This document shows positions 8,971 to 17,180 of a DNA stretch of 64,000 nt, in pieces. Position 1 is the stretch's first letter; each line of letters starts with the position of its first letter. A model generated the notes under the pieces. That model saw nothing but the letters and a program-made list of their open reading frames with translations. It was not told the DNA's origin and ran no database searches. Source of the stretch: JAAYJR01 sp964563975 (GTDB taxonomy: Bacteria; Bacteroidota; Bacteroidia; Bacteroidales; Prolixibacteraceae). The DNA lies in contig CAZLZJ010000006.1 of NCBI GenBank assembly GCA_964563975.1, forward strand, positions 14,772 to 78,771, written 5' to 3'. The position numbers and the translations under genes were made by a program.

Positions 8971-8976
8971 AAAAAA

Positions 8977-9098
8977 GACAGTTATGGCAACTGTCTGCTA
9001 AAAAAAGAAGGATGGGCTCAACAACCCATCCTTTTCTCATTAAACTAACTAACCTAACTAAACCTAAACTTATGAAAATAAACGTAATCCAAATATAG
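8977..9098 (+). other. Orphan leader: two hairpins, CTAAC-type repeats and an 8-codon mini-ORF
   Basis: GACAGTT/AACTGTC (8977-8995) and AAGGATGGG/CCCATCCTT (9008-9033, followed by TTCTC) form hairpins. They are followed by a low-complexity CTAAC/CTAAAC stretch (about 9043-9070) and an ATG at 9072 that opens an 8-residue frame (MKINVIQI, stop at 9096-9098). The arrangement resembles the leader of a Bacteroidota gene, but no gene follows: the next coding sequence is the tonB-like gene on the opposite strand. It may be the remnant of a lost gene or the end of the RNA unit upstream. Confidence 0.3.
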
Positions 9099-9169
9099 GT
9101 TCATTTTTAAGATAATGCAAGATATTTTTGTTAAATTCTGTTAAATAAAAAATAATTTTAACTAATAAT

Positions 9170-9934
9170 TTATTGAGCAACAAAAGTATAATGAATTGTT
9201 CCTCTTTGAATTTCCGGAGCAGTGTCATCTTTATTAAAAATAGTCCTTGATGCAGCTGCAGTTGCATATAAAAATATTTTATCGTCGCGAACAGAAGGGT
9301 TATTGCGGAAAGTGGCTCTGACAACCTTTCCTTCCCGGTTAACCTCTATATCGACAATCACTTTCCCCCCGCCCTGTGCCAGATAAACAGGAATGGGCAA
9401 ACTTAAATGATAGCGGTTTTCAAGATAATAGACGATATTGCTTTCACCGGCATAAAAAACATTCTTTACAGAATCCGGGTCCATATTTTCGGTAGTTTCA
9501 ACCGGCATTTTTATGTCATCAAGGCTTTTTATCTCTTTTGAAAGCTGATTATTCACATCTGATACCAGCTTCCTGGCATCTTCAACCTCTTTCATATAAT
9601 CTTCATCAAAAAATTTATCCGCATTTTCTGCAAGCCTGTTTGAGGCAACATTGGTAAGCCTGTTCGAAGCAATGTTAGTAAGCATATTTTGCTGAACTTC
9701 CGGTTGTTCAGTCTCATTATCGGCTACCTCCTCCTCCGGCTCCGGTATTTCAGGCTCAGGTATCTCCATTTCAGAAATCAAGTCGGGAAATTCAATAATA
9801 ACCTCCTCTTCCAGAACATTGCCTTTTATGTCTACATCGGCTAACAGTAATGCCGAAAATAGAAGTATATGAAATATCAAAGTGCCGATGACACCATAAA
9901 TATTTCTGTGATATATCTCCTTCAGTTTACTCAC
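9170..9934 (-). CDS. TonB-family energy transducer
   Basis: Couples the inner-membrane proton-motive force to outer-membrane receptors. In 254 residues it has one N-terminal membrane anchor (VIGTLIFHILLFSALLL, about 15-31), an acidic Pro/Glu stretch (EMEIPEPEIPEPEEEV), a middle helix-rich part and a C-terminal TonB fold: YHLSLPIPVYLAQGGGKVIV, DIEVNREGKVVRATFRNNP, ending HYTFVAQ. An eight-residue unit is repeated in tandem (TNIASNRL, TNVASNRL) in the periplasmic part. No exbB/exbD lies nearby. It is divergent from the Omp85-type gene. Which receptors it serves is unknown. Confidence 0.75.
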   Translation of the reverse strand: MSKLKEIYHRNIYGVIGTLIFHILLFSALLLADVDIKGNVLEEEVIIEFPDLISEMEIPEPEIPEPEEEVADNETEQPEVQQNMLTNIASNRLTNVASNRLAENADKFFDEDYMKEVEDARKLVSDVNNQLSKEIKSLDDIKMPVETTENMDPDSVKNVFYAGESNIVYYLENRYHLSLPIPVYLAQGGGKVIVDIEVNREGKVVRATFRNNPSVRDDKIFLYATAAASRTIFNKDDTAPEIQRGTIHYTFVAQ

Positions 9935-10112
9935 AAAACAAAAATATAAAATAAAGTTTATTACTCTGAGGTTTACCTTTTACTATTTTTAATTTAACAA
10001 TTTTGCACTTTAACCAATTTTAACGAAAAATGATTAGCCGGCAATTATTTAAAATGATTATTTTTCTGAAATAATTCGCATTATATTCAAATTATTTTCT
10101 CTCAAGGGAAAA

Positions 10113-11975
10113 ATGAGAAGAACTCAACTTATATTAAAAAAACCGGCGGAAATTCTTCTGCTGCTGCTATTTTTATCATTTACCCATACTATATACGGGC
10201 AAAATACCCGAAAAGATACTTTAGTCATACCCTCTAAACAACCTGACAAATATGATCAGTTTTATGACAGTTTGGAGTATAGGGCAAAGCAAAAAAAGCT
10301 AACGGGGATCTTTTATGATCTTCTCATATCGCAGCCTGACAAAGCAACCGGCAAAAAAACCCTTTCGGCCGACTATTATAAAACTATGGAAGGCAAAATA
10401 ATTTCAAAAATTACTATTCAGCCATTGAATGTTTTCGGGCCCGTTTTTGAAGATACCACAAAACGTGCAGTAAGTTTTATTGAAAAAACTGCTAATTCAA
10501 TACACACAAAATCAAACTTAAATACAATAAAAAAGATGGTTCTTTTTAAGGTGGGTGATTATCTCGATCCGGATCAGCTTTATGAAACAGAAAGAATAAT
10601 AAGAGACCTGCCGTTTATTCATGACTTAAGGATCATAATAACACAAGACTCAATATATGAAAGCTTTGTAAATGTCCATATAGTTACAAAAGACCGGTTT
10701 TCCGTTGGTGCTTCCGGACAGGTAGATGGAATAAATTCAGCAGCACTTGAAATATATAATCAAAATATTTTTGGCATAGGCCACCAAATATCATTCAGGT
10801 TTGTCGGCCATCTGTCCAAACAACCCTATATGGGCATTGAAACCTATTACAACATTAAAAATATCAGCGGAAAGTTCATTGACTTAAATGCAGGTTATTT
10901 GAATACATACCGCCGGGAAGGGTTTACCATTTCATTCGAAAAACCTTTTTTAACACCCTCGATAAACTGGGGATACGGAATTTCAGGATTAAGACTTTAC
11001 AGAACCGACAAAATATTTGAAAATGATCCTGAAAGTTTCAACATGCCAATAGATTTACTGTTTTATAATGCCTGGGCAGGCCGTAGTTTTCAAATTAAAC
11101 CCGGTGGTTTAACAAACTCTCAAATTATTTTATCTGCAGGGTTTTACAATAGAACATTTTATCAGAGACCGGCTGCTGAGCCGGAGGAAAACCAATTTTT
11201 TTCAAATAGCCGTTTCTGTCTGGCAGGATTGACCTTTACCCAAAGAAGGTTCATACAGGATAAGCTGGTATATAGCTATGGGGTCACTGAAGATATTCCC
11301 AAGGGCTTTAAAAATGAGTTAGTCTATGGTTACGACTTTAATGAATTTGGCAACAGACACTATACACACATTCTCCTGTCGAACGGCAATATTCTAAATA
11401 AAAATAACGGCTATCTCTATCTTGCAGTTGCATTTGGCGGATTCATAAAAAACAGGACTTTTGAGCAAGGATTGATTCAGACTGACATAAACTATATATC
11501 CCGGCAGTTCAATGCAGGAAGAAAAAGATACCGGCTGTTTATGAAGACCAATTATCTTATCGGCATCAGGAGATTTGATATTGAGAACCTCAATTTATGG
11601 TTCGGGGAACATATCCGTGGATTTTCGGGCAAAGAGGCTGTGGGAAAGCAACGATTAAGCTTTAACCTTGAATATGTACTGTTCCTTCGAAAAGAGTTTT
11701 ATAAGTTTAATATGGCACTGTATGGATTTACAGATGTGGGGATAATAGGTTCTAACCGGTATCCTGTTTTTACTCAAAATTACTATGGCGGGTTGGGTTT
11801 TGGATTAAGATTGCACAATGAAAATTTAGTTTTTAAAACATTTCACATCCGGCTGGCTTTATATCCGTTGGCACCATCTGACGTGAGTTATGTAGGTTTT
11901 ATTTTACAGGAGCAGTTAAAAAAGAAGTTCTACAGCTTTCGGCCCGAAGCTCCGCAACCCTTAAAATTTCAATAA
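10113..11975 (+). CDS. Omp85/BamA-TamA superfamily outer-membrane protein
   Basis: A 620-residue exported protein. The signal peptide runs through LLLLLFLSFTHTIYGQ (about 15-30). The next part (about 95-200) has POTRA-like strand-helix-strand segments (KIISKITIQPLNVFG, MVLFKVGDYLDPDQLYETER, RIIRDLPFIHDLRIII). The remaining 400 residues are aromatic-rich beta strands typical of a 16-stranded barrel. Omp85 proteins insert or translocate polypeptides or lipids at the outer membrane. It is too short, with too few POTRA repeats, to be the essential BamA, so it is an accessory member (TamA-like or phospholipase-related barrel); no patatin domain is present. Divergent from the TonB gene and convergent with the DUF134 gene. 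Confidence 0.75.
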   Translation: MRRTQLILKKPAEILLLLLFLSFTHTIYGQNTRKDTLVIPSKQPDKYDQFYDSLEYRAKQKKLTGIFYDLLISQPDKATGKKTLSADYYKTMEGKIISKITIQPLNVFGPVFEDTTKRAVSFIEKTANSIHTKSNLNTIKKMVLFKVGDYLDPDQLYETERIIRDLPFIHDLRIIITQDSIYESFVNVHIVTKDRFSVGASGQVDGINSAALEIYNQNIFGIGHQISFRFVGHLSKQPYMGIETYYNIKNISGKFIDLNAGYLNTYRREGFTISFEKPFLTPSINWGYGISGLRLYRTDKIFENDPESFNMPIDLLFYNAWAGRSFQIKPGGLTNSQIILSAGFYNRTFYQRPAAEPEENQFFSNSRFCLAGLTFTQRRFIQDKLVYSYGVTEDIPKGFKNELVYGYDFNEFGNRHYTHILLSNGNILNKNNGYLYLAVAFGGFIKNRTFEQGLIQTDINYISRQFNAGRKRYRLFMKTNYLIGIRRFDIENLNLWFGEHIRGFSGKEAVGKQRLSFNLEYVLFLRKEFYKFNMALYGFTDVGIIGSNRYPVFTQNYYGGLGFGLRLHNENLVFKTFHIRLALYPLAPSDVSYVGFILQEQLKKKFYSFRPEAPQPLKFQ

Positions 11976-11991
11976 TAACACTGATTGCCGG

Positions 11992-12411
11992 TCAGTCGTT
12001 ATTTGAGTAATATTCATTCAAAGTGATTATATCTGCTGAACCGCAAATGGGGCATTCAATCTTCTCTTCAGTGTAGTGATTAAAACTGGCTAAACAAGAA
12101 TTACATTTGTACCAGTTTTTATCAAAACAGATATCGCCCCCCCTGAAAATAATACCGCGGCCTTCAACAAAGGCAGTGGCCACTTTATTGCGAGCCTCCT
12201 CATATATCCTGGTAAGTGTAGGCCTGGATATATCCATATGGACTGCAGCTTCTTCCTGAGTCAGATTTTGGTAATCAAGCAACCTGATAGCCTCATACTC
12301 TTCAAGATGAATGATTACCTCATTTGCCCTCCTGCCACGAATTCCAAAAACCGACATTCCTTTTATTACAGGAGGATACTGTATCTTTCTGTTCCTTTTT
12401 TTTCTTGGCAT
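11992..12411 (-). CDS. DUF134 (UPF0251) helix-turn-helix protein with zinc ribbon
   Basis: A small cytoplasmic DNA-binding protein, 139 residues. It has the DUF134 pattern: MPRKKRNRKIQYPPV start, a block LEEYEAIRLLDYQNLTQEEA, and a sigma-70-region-4-like helix-turn-helix in MDISRPTLTRIYEEARNKVA. The C-terminal part carries a zinc ribbon with CNSC and CPIC Cys pairs. Members of this family are often encoded near iron-sulfur or metal genes; no such gene is adjacent here. It begins 1 base after the aroC stop on the same strand, so it is translationally close to the slyD-aroC pair, probably by compaction rather than function. Confidence 0.85.
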   Translation of the reverse strand: MPRKKRNRKIQYPPVIKGMSVFGIRGRRANEVIIHLEEYEAIRLLDYQNLTQEEAAVHMDISRPTLTRIYEEARNKVATAFVEGRGIIFRGGDICFDKNWYKCNSCLASFNHYTEEKIECPICGSADIITLNEYYSNND

Positions 12412-12412
12412 A

Positions 12413-13486
12413 TTAAACAGAATTAAGTTTGCTCAATAAAAAATGATCTGCCAGAACTAAAGCTGTCATAGCCTCTACAATCGGCACTGCACGCGGCAAA
12501 ACACACGGATCATGCCTGCCCTTTGGATTAATAACCACTTCGTTGTTGTCTTTATCAACCGTATATTGTTCTTTTAATAAAGTTGCAATAGGTTTAAAAG
12601 CAACATTAAAATAAATATCCTCTCCATTTGATATCCCCCCCTGGATACCTCCGGAATTGTTGGTCTTTGTTCTGATTCCTTCCCCGGTTGTTATAAAAAT
12701 ATCATTATGCTCTGATCCGCTGAGCTTGGTGCCGGCAAATCCTGAACCATATTCAAAGCCTTTCACGGCATTGATACCCAGCATTGCAAAACCAAGGTCT
12801 GCATGAAGTTTGTTAAAAACCGGTTCACCCCAGCCGGCAGGAACTCCCCCGGCTACACAAGTAATTACACCACCAACAGTATCTCCTTTTTTTTGAGCCA
12901 GCTCTATACGTGATATCATCTTCTCTGCAGTTGCCTTATCCGGACAACGAACAATGGTATCTTCAACTGTGCCGAGATCAAGCTCGGTGTAACTTTTTTC
13001 AAGCTTTACCTCACCAACCCGGGATACAAATGCCCGGATGCTGATACCGGATTTAACTAACAGCATTTTGGCAATAGCCCCCGCAACAACCCTGGCTATC
13101 GTCTCTCTGGCTGAAGAACGACCCCCGCCGCGATGGTCACGTGTGCCATACTTTCTAAAATAGGTGTAGTCAGCATGTGAGGGTCTGAAAATATCTTTTA
13201 AGTCGTTATAATCGCCCGGCTGCTGATCTTTATTCCATATAATAAATGAAATGGGCGTACCCTGCGTTTTTCCTTCAAAAATACCCGACAAAAATTCAAC
13301 CCTGTCGGGTTCGGCTCTCTGAGTGGTTATCTTTGACTGTCCCGGTCTTCTCCGGGCAAGATCATACTGAATAAGGTCAGTATCAATTACCAATCCCGGC
13401 GGACAACCGTCAATTATCCCACCAATGCCTCTTCCGTGTGATTCACCAAAAGAAGTTAGCCTGAATATTTTACCAAATGTATTCAT
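12413..13486 (-). CDS. aroC: Chorismate synthase
   Basis: Last step of the shikimate pathway, EPSP to chorismate, using reduced FMN. Family signatures are complete: FGESHGRGIGGIIDGCPPG near the N-terminus, RPSHADYTYFRKYGTRDHRG, GGGRSSARET, KTNNSGGIQGGISNGE and the C-terminal GRHDPCVLPRAVPIVEAM. The frame is open 32 codons upstream, but the true start is the ATG at 13486 (MNTFGKIF): it gives 357 residues, the normal length, and the extension would lie inside slyD. The slyD-like stop is one base upstream, so the pair is tightly coupled. It supplies chorismate to phenylalanine synthesis (pheA-like gene at 48 kb). Confidence 0.95.
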   Translation of the reverse strand: MNTFGKIFRLTSFGESHGRGIGGIIDGCPPGLVIDTDLIQYDLARRRPGQSKITTQRAEPDRVEFLSGIFEGKTQGTPISFIIWNKDQQPGDYNDLKDIFRPSHADYTYFRKYGTRDHRGGGRSSARETIARVVAGAIAKMLLVKSGISIRAFVSRVGEVKLEKSYTELDLGTVEDTIVRCPDKATAEKMISRIELAQKKGDTVGGVITCVAGGVPAGWGEPVFNKLHADLGFAMLGINAVKGFEYGSGFAGTKLSGSEHNDIFITTGEGIRTKTNNSGGIQGGISNGEDIYFNVAFKPIATLLKEQYTVDKDNNEVVINPKGRHDPCVLPRAVPIVEAMTALVLADHFLLSKLNSV

Positions 13487-13487
13487 A

Positions 13488-14030
13488 TTAACATCCGCAA
13501 CTGCATCCACTGCTGCGCTCCGAGCTGCAACCGCCGCAATCATACCTGTTAAGGGCGTGTGCAAGTTCATCATCCGTGGCATCCCTTACTTCCAGAATCT
13601 TTCCGGCAAAAAAGAGATCTTCTCCTGCCAAAGGATGATTAAAGTCCATCTTCACACACTCATCATTAACTTCCATCACCACACCGTTAAGATGTTGGCC
13701 GTTACTGTTCATCATTGGCACTGAATTGCCAACTGAAATCAAATTATCATCAAACTTTCCGTCTGTCAGGAAAATATCTTTCGGCAACTCAACTATGGCT
13801 TGCTGGTCAACATCACCGTATGCATCGTTCTTTGATAATTTTATTATAAAAGGTTCTCCCTCGTTTAACCCCTGAAGATGCTCTTCAAATCTTGGAAGCA
13901 TGGCCCCTGTACCATATAAAAACTTAAGTGGATTTTCAGTGGTAGTCTGTTCTATTATTTCACCTTGTTCGTCATCTATGTGCAAATCGTAGGTCAAAGT
14001 GACCATCATAAATTTAGCAATTTCCGGCAT
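13488..14030 (-). CDS. slyD: SlyD-type FKBP peptidyl-prolyl cis-trans isomerase
   Basis: A cytoplasmic folding catalyst and chaperone of 180 residues with an FKBP domain interrupted by an insert-in-flap (IF) domain, as in SlyD: VTLTYDLHIDDEQGEIIEQT, then NPLKFLYGTGAMLPRFEEHL and LNEGEPFIIKLSKNDAYGD, then the flap, and the return to FKBP in VVMEVNDECVKMDFNHPLAG. The C-terminus is short and Cys-rich (YDCGGCSSERSSGCSCGC), resembling the metal-binding tail of SlyD, so nickel or zinc handling is possible. It lies upstream of and nearly abuts aroC. The link to aroC is probably positional only. Confidence 0.9.
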   Translation of the reverse strand: MPEIAKFMMVTLTYDLHIDDEQGEIIEQTTTENPLKFLYGTGAMLPRFEEHLQGLNEGEPFIIKLSKNDAYGDVDQQAIVELPKDIFLTDGKFDDNLISVGNSVPMMNSNGQHLNGVVMEVNDECVKMDFNHPLAGEDLFFAGKILEVRDATDDELAHALNRYDCGGCSSERSSGCSCGC

Positions 14031-14134
14031 AATAGTAATTATTAAAATTTTTACAAAGTAACTCTTTTTCTGTCACAGAACAAAACACCTTTCTATCTTT
14101 TTACATTTTTTTATTTGTGGTATTCAAAAAATAA

Positions 14135-14165
14135 TTGCGTTGCATTCTTTTATTTATTAAATTTG
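14135..14165 (+). promoter_or_regulatory. Candidate promoter of the plus-strand T6SS operon
   Basis: TTG at 14135-14137 and TAAATTTG (TAnnTTTG) at 14158-14165, with 20 bases between, fit the Bacteroidota -33/-7 pattern. Predicted transcription starts near 14170, about 45 bases before the tssH ATG at 14215. No operator repeat was noticed. Confidence 0.5.
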
Positions 14166-14214
14166 TTAAGGAAGTTCTCACATTAGGTTGAGGCATAAAC
14201 TAAAAAATACCATT

Positions 14215-16671
14215 ATGACCTTTGCCGTTAATTTAAAACAGACAATAAACATTGCGCAATCTTTGGCCAAAGAATCTTCTAATGCTGAATTCAGCCCTGC
14301 GCACCTGTTAAAAGCTCTTCTGCATAAAGATTCCGGTCTGACCGAGCTTCTTATGTCGCTAGACCAGGATATTTACTATCTGGAAGAGTGGGCAGATGTA
14401 AGAATTGAGTCCTGCCCCAAATCATCCAATGTTCCTGAAAAACCTCCCGGAGACACATTGGTGAAAGCTGTCTTCAGAGAAGCTGAAACGATCAGGCTTA
14501 AACTTTCAAAAGACGAAACCGGACCTGAAGAGGTGCTGGCAGCATTAAGTACACCGGGAGTCGGATTCACTTATGAGCAGTTAAAGACATTTACCCTCTC
14601 ACAAAAACAGGTTCTTGATTACCTGATTGAAATAAATGAACTGCAAAGTGTAATCGGCGGTGCAGAAAAAAGAAAAGAACAAAAACAAAAACCGGCACAA
14701 AATGCATTGATGAAGTTTTGTACCGATAAAACAGAAGATGCACGGCAGGGAAGACTTGACCCGGTTGTGTGCCGCGAAAATGTAATCCGGGAAATTACTG
14801 AAATACTCGGCAGGAGAAATAAAGCCAATGTGTTGATAATAGGTGATGCAGGAGTTGGCAAAACTTCCTTGGTAAATGGATTCACATTTAATATTATTGG
14901 AAATAAAGTACCGCCCGGATTAAAAGATGCTTTACTTTTTGAATTGGACTACGGAGCATTGATAGCAGGGGCCTCATATAAAGGAGAAATTGAAGACAGA
15001 CTGAAAAATATAATTACTGAAATTCAACAATTTGATAAGGCTATCCTCTTTATTGATGAAATACATATGTTGCTTGATAAGCAGGGAGGAACTGCAGGTG
15101 CCGCTAATCTTCTTAAACCGGAGCTGGCAAGAGGTAATCTTACCGTGATTGGTACAACATCAATAGATAATTTCACAAAATTCATTGAAACCGATGAAGC
15201 TTTTAACCGCCAGTTTGAACTTGTTAAGCTTGAGGAGCCGGATGAGCAAACAGCCCGAAGAATGTTGACAAGCATAATCCCAAAATATGAAGAACATCAC
15301 AAGCTGAAAGTTGACGAAGAGATTATTAACGAAGCAATCAGATTGGCAAAAAGATACCTGAAGGAAAGGTCTCTGCCTGAATCAGCCATTGACCTCATTG
15401 ATCATACGATGGCCGGTGTAAGGCTGATGACAGACATATCGCCTGCTGCTATTAAAAAGCTTAAAGATGAGCTGCAAAAATTTGCCGGCAATAAAAATGA
15501 CAGCTATGCAGAGCTTCAATGGTTCTGTTCCGACATGAAAAATCAGATTTCACCTATCCTCTTTTCAAAACTCAACGAGGAAGAGGAGACAGGAGATACT
15601 CAAAACAGCGGAGAGGAACTTTACAGTCACTGCGAAAAAGTACTTGAAAGCTTAGAAAAAATATCCGGAGAAAAAATTAATTCACTTACTAAATCGGATA
15701 TAGGTGCAATAGTGTCGGGGCGGACAGGCATTCCCTTGGGAAAAATCCAGGCTAAAGAGCGGGAAAGACTGATGAATACAGAGGACCACCTGAAAGCCAG
15801 AGTAATAGGTCAGGATCATGCACTTAAAAGTATTACGGAGGCTATTCTGGAATCACGCTCCGGATTAAATAAACCGGGACAACCAATCGGTTCTTTTTTC
15901 TTTTTGGGACCTACCGGCACCGGTAAAACAGAACTTGCCAAATCACTTGCCGAGTTTCTTTTTCAGGATGAAGCTTTTTTATTGAGATTCGACATGTCTG
16001 AATTTAAAGAGGAACATTCAGCTGCGCTCCTTTACGGCGCTCCTCCGGGATATGTTGGCTACGAAGAGGGGGGTCTCTTGGTTAATAAAATAAGACAAAA
16101 ACCATACTCAATTGTTCTTTTTGATGAGATCGAAAAAGCACATTCATCTGTTTTCGATATCTTCCTTCAAATACTTGATGAAGGAAAGCTGCATGATCGA
16201 TTAGGTAAAGAGGGCGACTTCTCTAATGCACTTATCATCTTTACTTCCAATATCGGAAGCAACTATATAGTAGAATCTTTCAGCAAAAATGAAATACCTC
16301 CATCTGCAAAACTGATGGAGATAATGAGTAACTATTTCCGGCCTGAATTTCTTGCCCGTCTCACAGAAATTGTGCCCTTTGCCCCTATCAGCAAAGATAA
16401 TGTTGTGAAAATCTTTGAGATCCACCTGAAGGGCTTGTATAAAGTGTTAGATGACAAAGGGATTAAAATTGAAATTACTGATGATGCCAAAGAAAAACTG
16501 GCCTTATCGGGATATTCTCCCAAATACGGGGCGCGCCCTATTGTCGGGGTTATACGAAACCAGCTTCGCCGGCCATTGTCAAGAATGATAATTGCCGGAA
16601 AGCTAACAAGAGGCTCGATGGTAAGAGTAAAAACAGACGAGAATGAAAAAGTGGTTTGGGAAATTAATTGA
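14215..16671 (+). CDS. tssH: T6SS sheath-disassembly ATPase TssH (ClpV)
   Basis: AAA+ unfoldase that recycles contracted TssB/TssC sheath. The start at ATG 14215 (MTFAVNLKQT) is preferred to a TTG at 14188; it gives 818 residues. Domains in order: Clp N-domain (about 4-140), AAA-1 with Walker A GDAGVGKTS (210-218) and Walker B FIDEIHM (about 278-284), a shortened middle region, AAA-2 with GPTGTGKTE (about 564-572) and FDEIEKAH (about 637-644), and a C-terminal ClpB D2-small domain (LSGYSPKYGARP). The short middle domain and the location directly before tssB separate it from housekeeping ClpB. It is the first gene of the plus-strand operon. Confidence 0.93.
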   Translation: MTFAVNLKQTINIAQSLAKESSNAEFSPAHLLKALLHKDSGLTELLMSLDQDIYYLEEWADVRIESCPKSSNVPEKPPGDTLVKAVFREAETIRLKLSKDETGPEEVLAALSTPGVGFTYEQLKTFTLSQKQVLDYLIEINELQSVIGGAEKRKEQKQKPAQNALMKFCTDKTEDARQGRLDPVVCRENVIREITEILGRRNKANVLIIGDAGVGKTSLVNGFTFNIIGNKVPPGLKDALLFELDYGALIAGASYKGEIEDRLKNIITEIQQFDKAILFIDEIHMLLDKQGGTAGAANLLKPELARGNLTVIGTTSIDNFTKFIETDEAFNRQFELVKLEEPDEQTARRMLTSIIPKYEEHHKLKVDEEIINEAIRLAKRYLKERSLPESAIDLIDHTMAGVRLMTDISPAAIKKLKDELQKFAGNKNDSYAELQWFCSDMKNQISPILFSKLNEEEETGDTQNSGEELYSHCEKVLESLEKISGEKINSLTKSDIGAIVSGRTGIPLGKIQAKERERLMNTEDHLKARVIGQDHALKSITEAILESRSGLNKPGQPIGSFFFLGPTGTGKTELAKSLAEFLFQDEAFLLRFDMSEFKEEHSAALLYGAPPGYVGYEEGGLLVNKIRQKPYSIVLFDEIEKAHSSVFDIFLQILDEGKLHDRLGKEGDFSNALIIFTSNIGSNYIVESFSKNEIPPSAKLMEIMSNYFRPEFLARLTEIVPFAPISKDNVVKIFEIHLKGLYKVLDDKGIKIEITDDAKEKLALSGYSPKYGARPIVGVIRNQLRRPLSRMIIAGKLTRGSMVRVKTDENEKVVWEIN

Positions 16672-16708
16672 GTTCCTTATCAGATTTATTAATAAAAAAC
16701 AGATAGAT

Positions 16709-17158
16709 ATGCAAGATTACGGAATTGGCGGTACAGAAGTTAGAGGTGATGCCAGCGAGGCTATCAGCGAAATCCCGCAAAATAAAACTTTAGTGGTCGA
16801 AAAACTAACAGCCGATGCTCCATTCAAGCCTGAATTAATACAGGGCCTGACATCACTTGACGAAGTATTTCAACACTTCTCCCCTACTGTGGGCATCGAA
16901 TTTGAAGATGCCGAAGGAAAAGAGAAAGAGGAAAAATTATCTTTTAAAAACCTTGCCGACTTTGGGGTGGGTGGAATTACTGCTCAAAGTGATTTTTTAA
17001 AAGAGCTTACAAATCAAAAAGAGCAGTTTGTAAAAATCATCAGACAGCTCAAAAGCAACAAACTCCTCCGAAAAGCACTGGAAAACAGAGAAACAAAAGA
17101 GGCAATGCTAAATGCAATTTATGCATTGACTAAAGAGATTGAAGAAGCTGAGTTATAA
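16709..17158 (+). CDS. tssB: T6SS contractile sheath small subunit TssB (VipA)
   Basis: Small subunit of the contractile sheath. The ATG at 16709 (MQDYGIGGTEVR) gives 149 residues; an upstream in-frame ATG at 16643 would lie inside tssH and add a non-family leader, so I reject it. The sequence shows the T6SSiii TssB pattern: SEIPQNKTLVVEKLTADAPF, DEVFQHFSPTVGIEFEDAEG, FKNLADFGVGGITAQSDFL, with a helical C-terminus. It is expected to pair with TssC (next gene, 22 bases on) and to be the target for TssH. The order tssH-tssB-tssC is compact. Confidence 0.9.
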   Translation: MQDYGIGGTEVRGDASEAISEIPQNKTLVVEKLTADAPFKPELIQGLTSLDEVFQHFSPTVGIEFEDAEGKEKEEKLSFKNLADFGVGGITAQSDFLKELTNQKEQFVKIIRQLKSNKLLRKALENRETKEAMLNAIYALTKEIEEAEL

Positions 17159-17180
17159 AAGTAAATAAAAAACAATAATC

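Noticed and set aside
9043..9070. CTAAC/CTAAAC repeats as a CRISPR-like or telomere-like array
   Set aside because: Units are short and irregular, with no spacers and no cas genes; low-complexity leader DNA is the simpler reading.
13487..13582. N-terminal extension of aroC (32 codons)
   Set aside because: It overlaps the SlyD-type gene in another frame, is not family-like, and the ATG at 13486 gives a normal chorismate synthase.
16643..16708. Longer tssB with a start inside tssH
   Set aside because: The extra leader of 22 residues is not seen in TssB proteins I recall, and the start would lie inside the tssH coding sequence.
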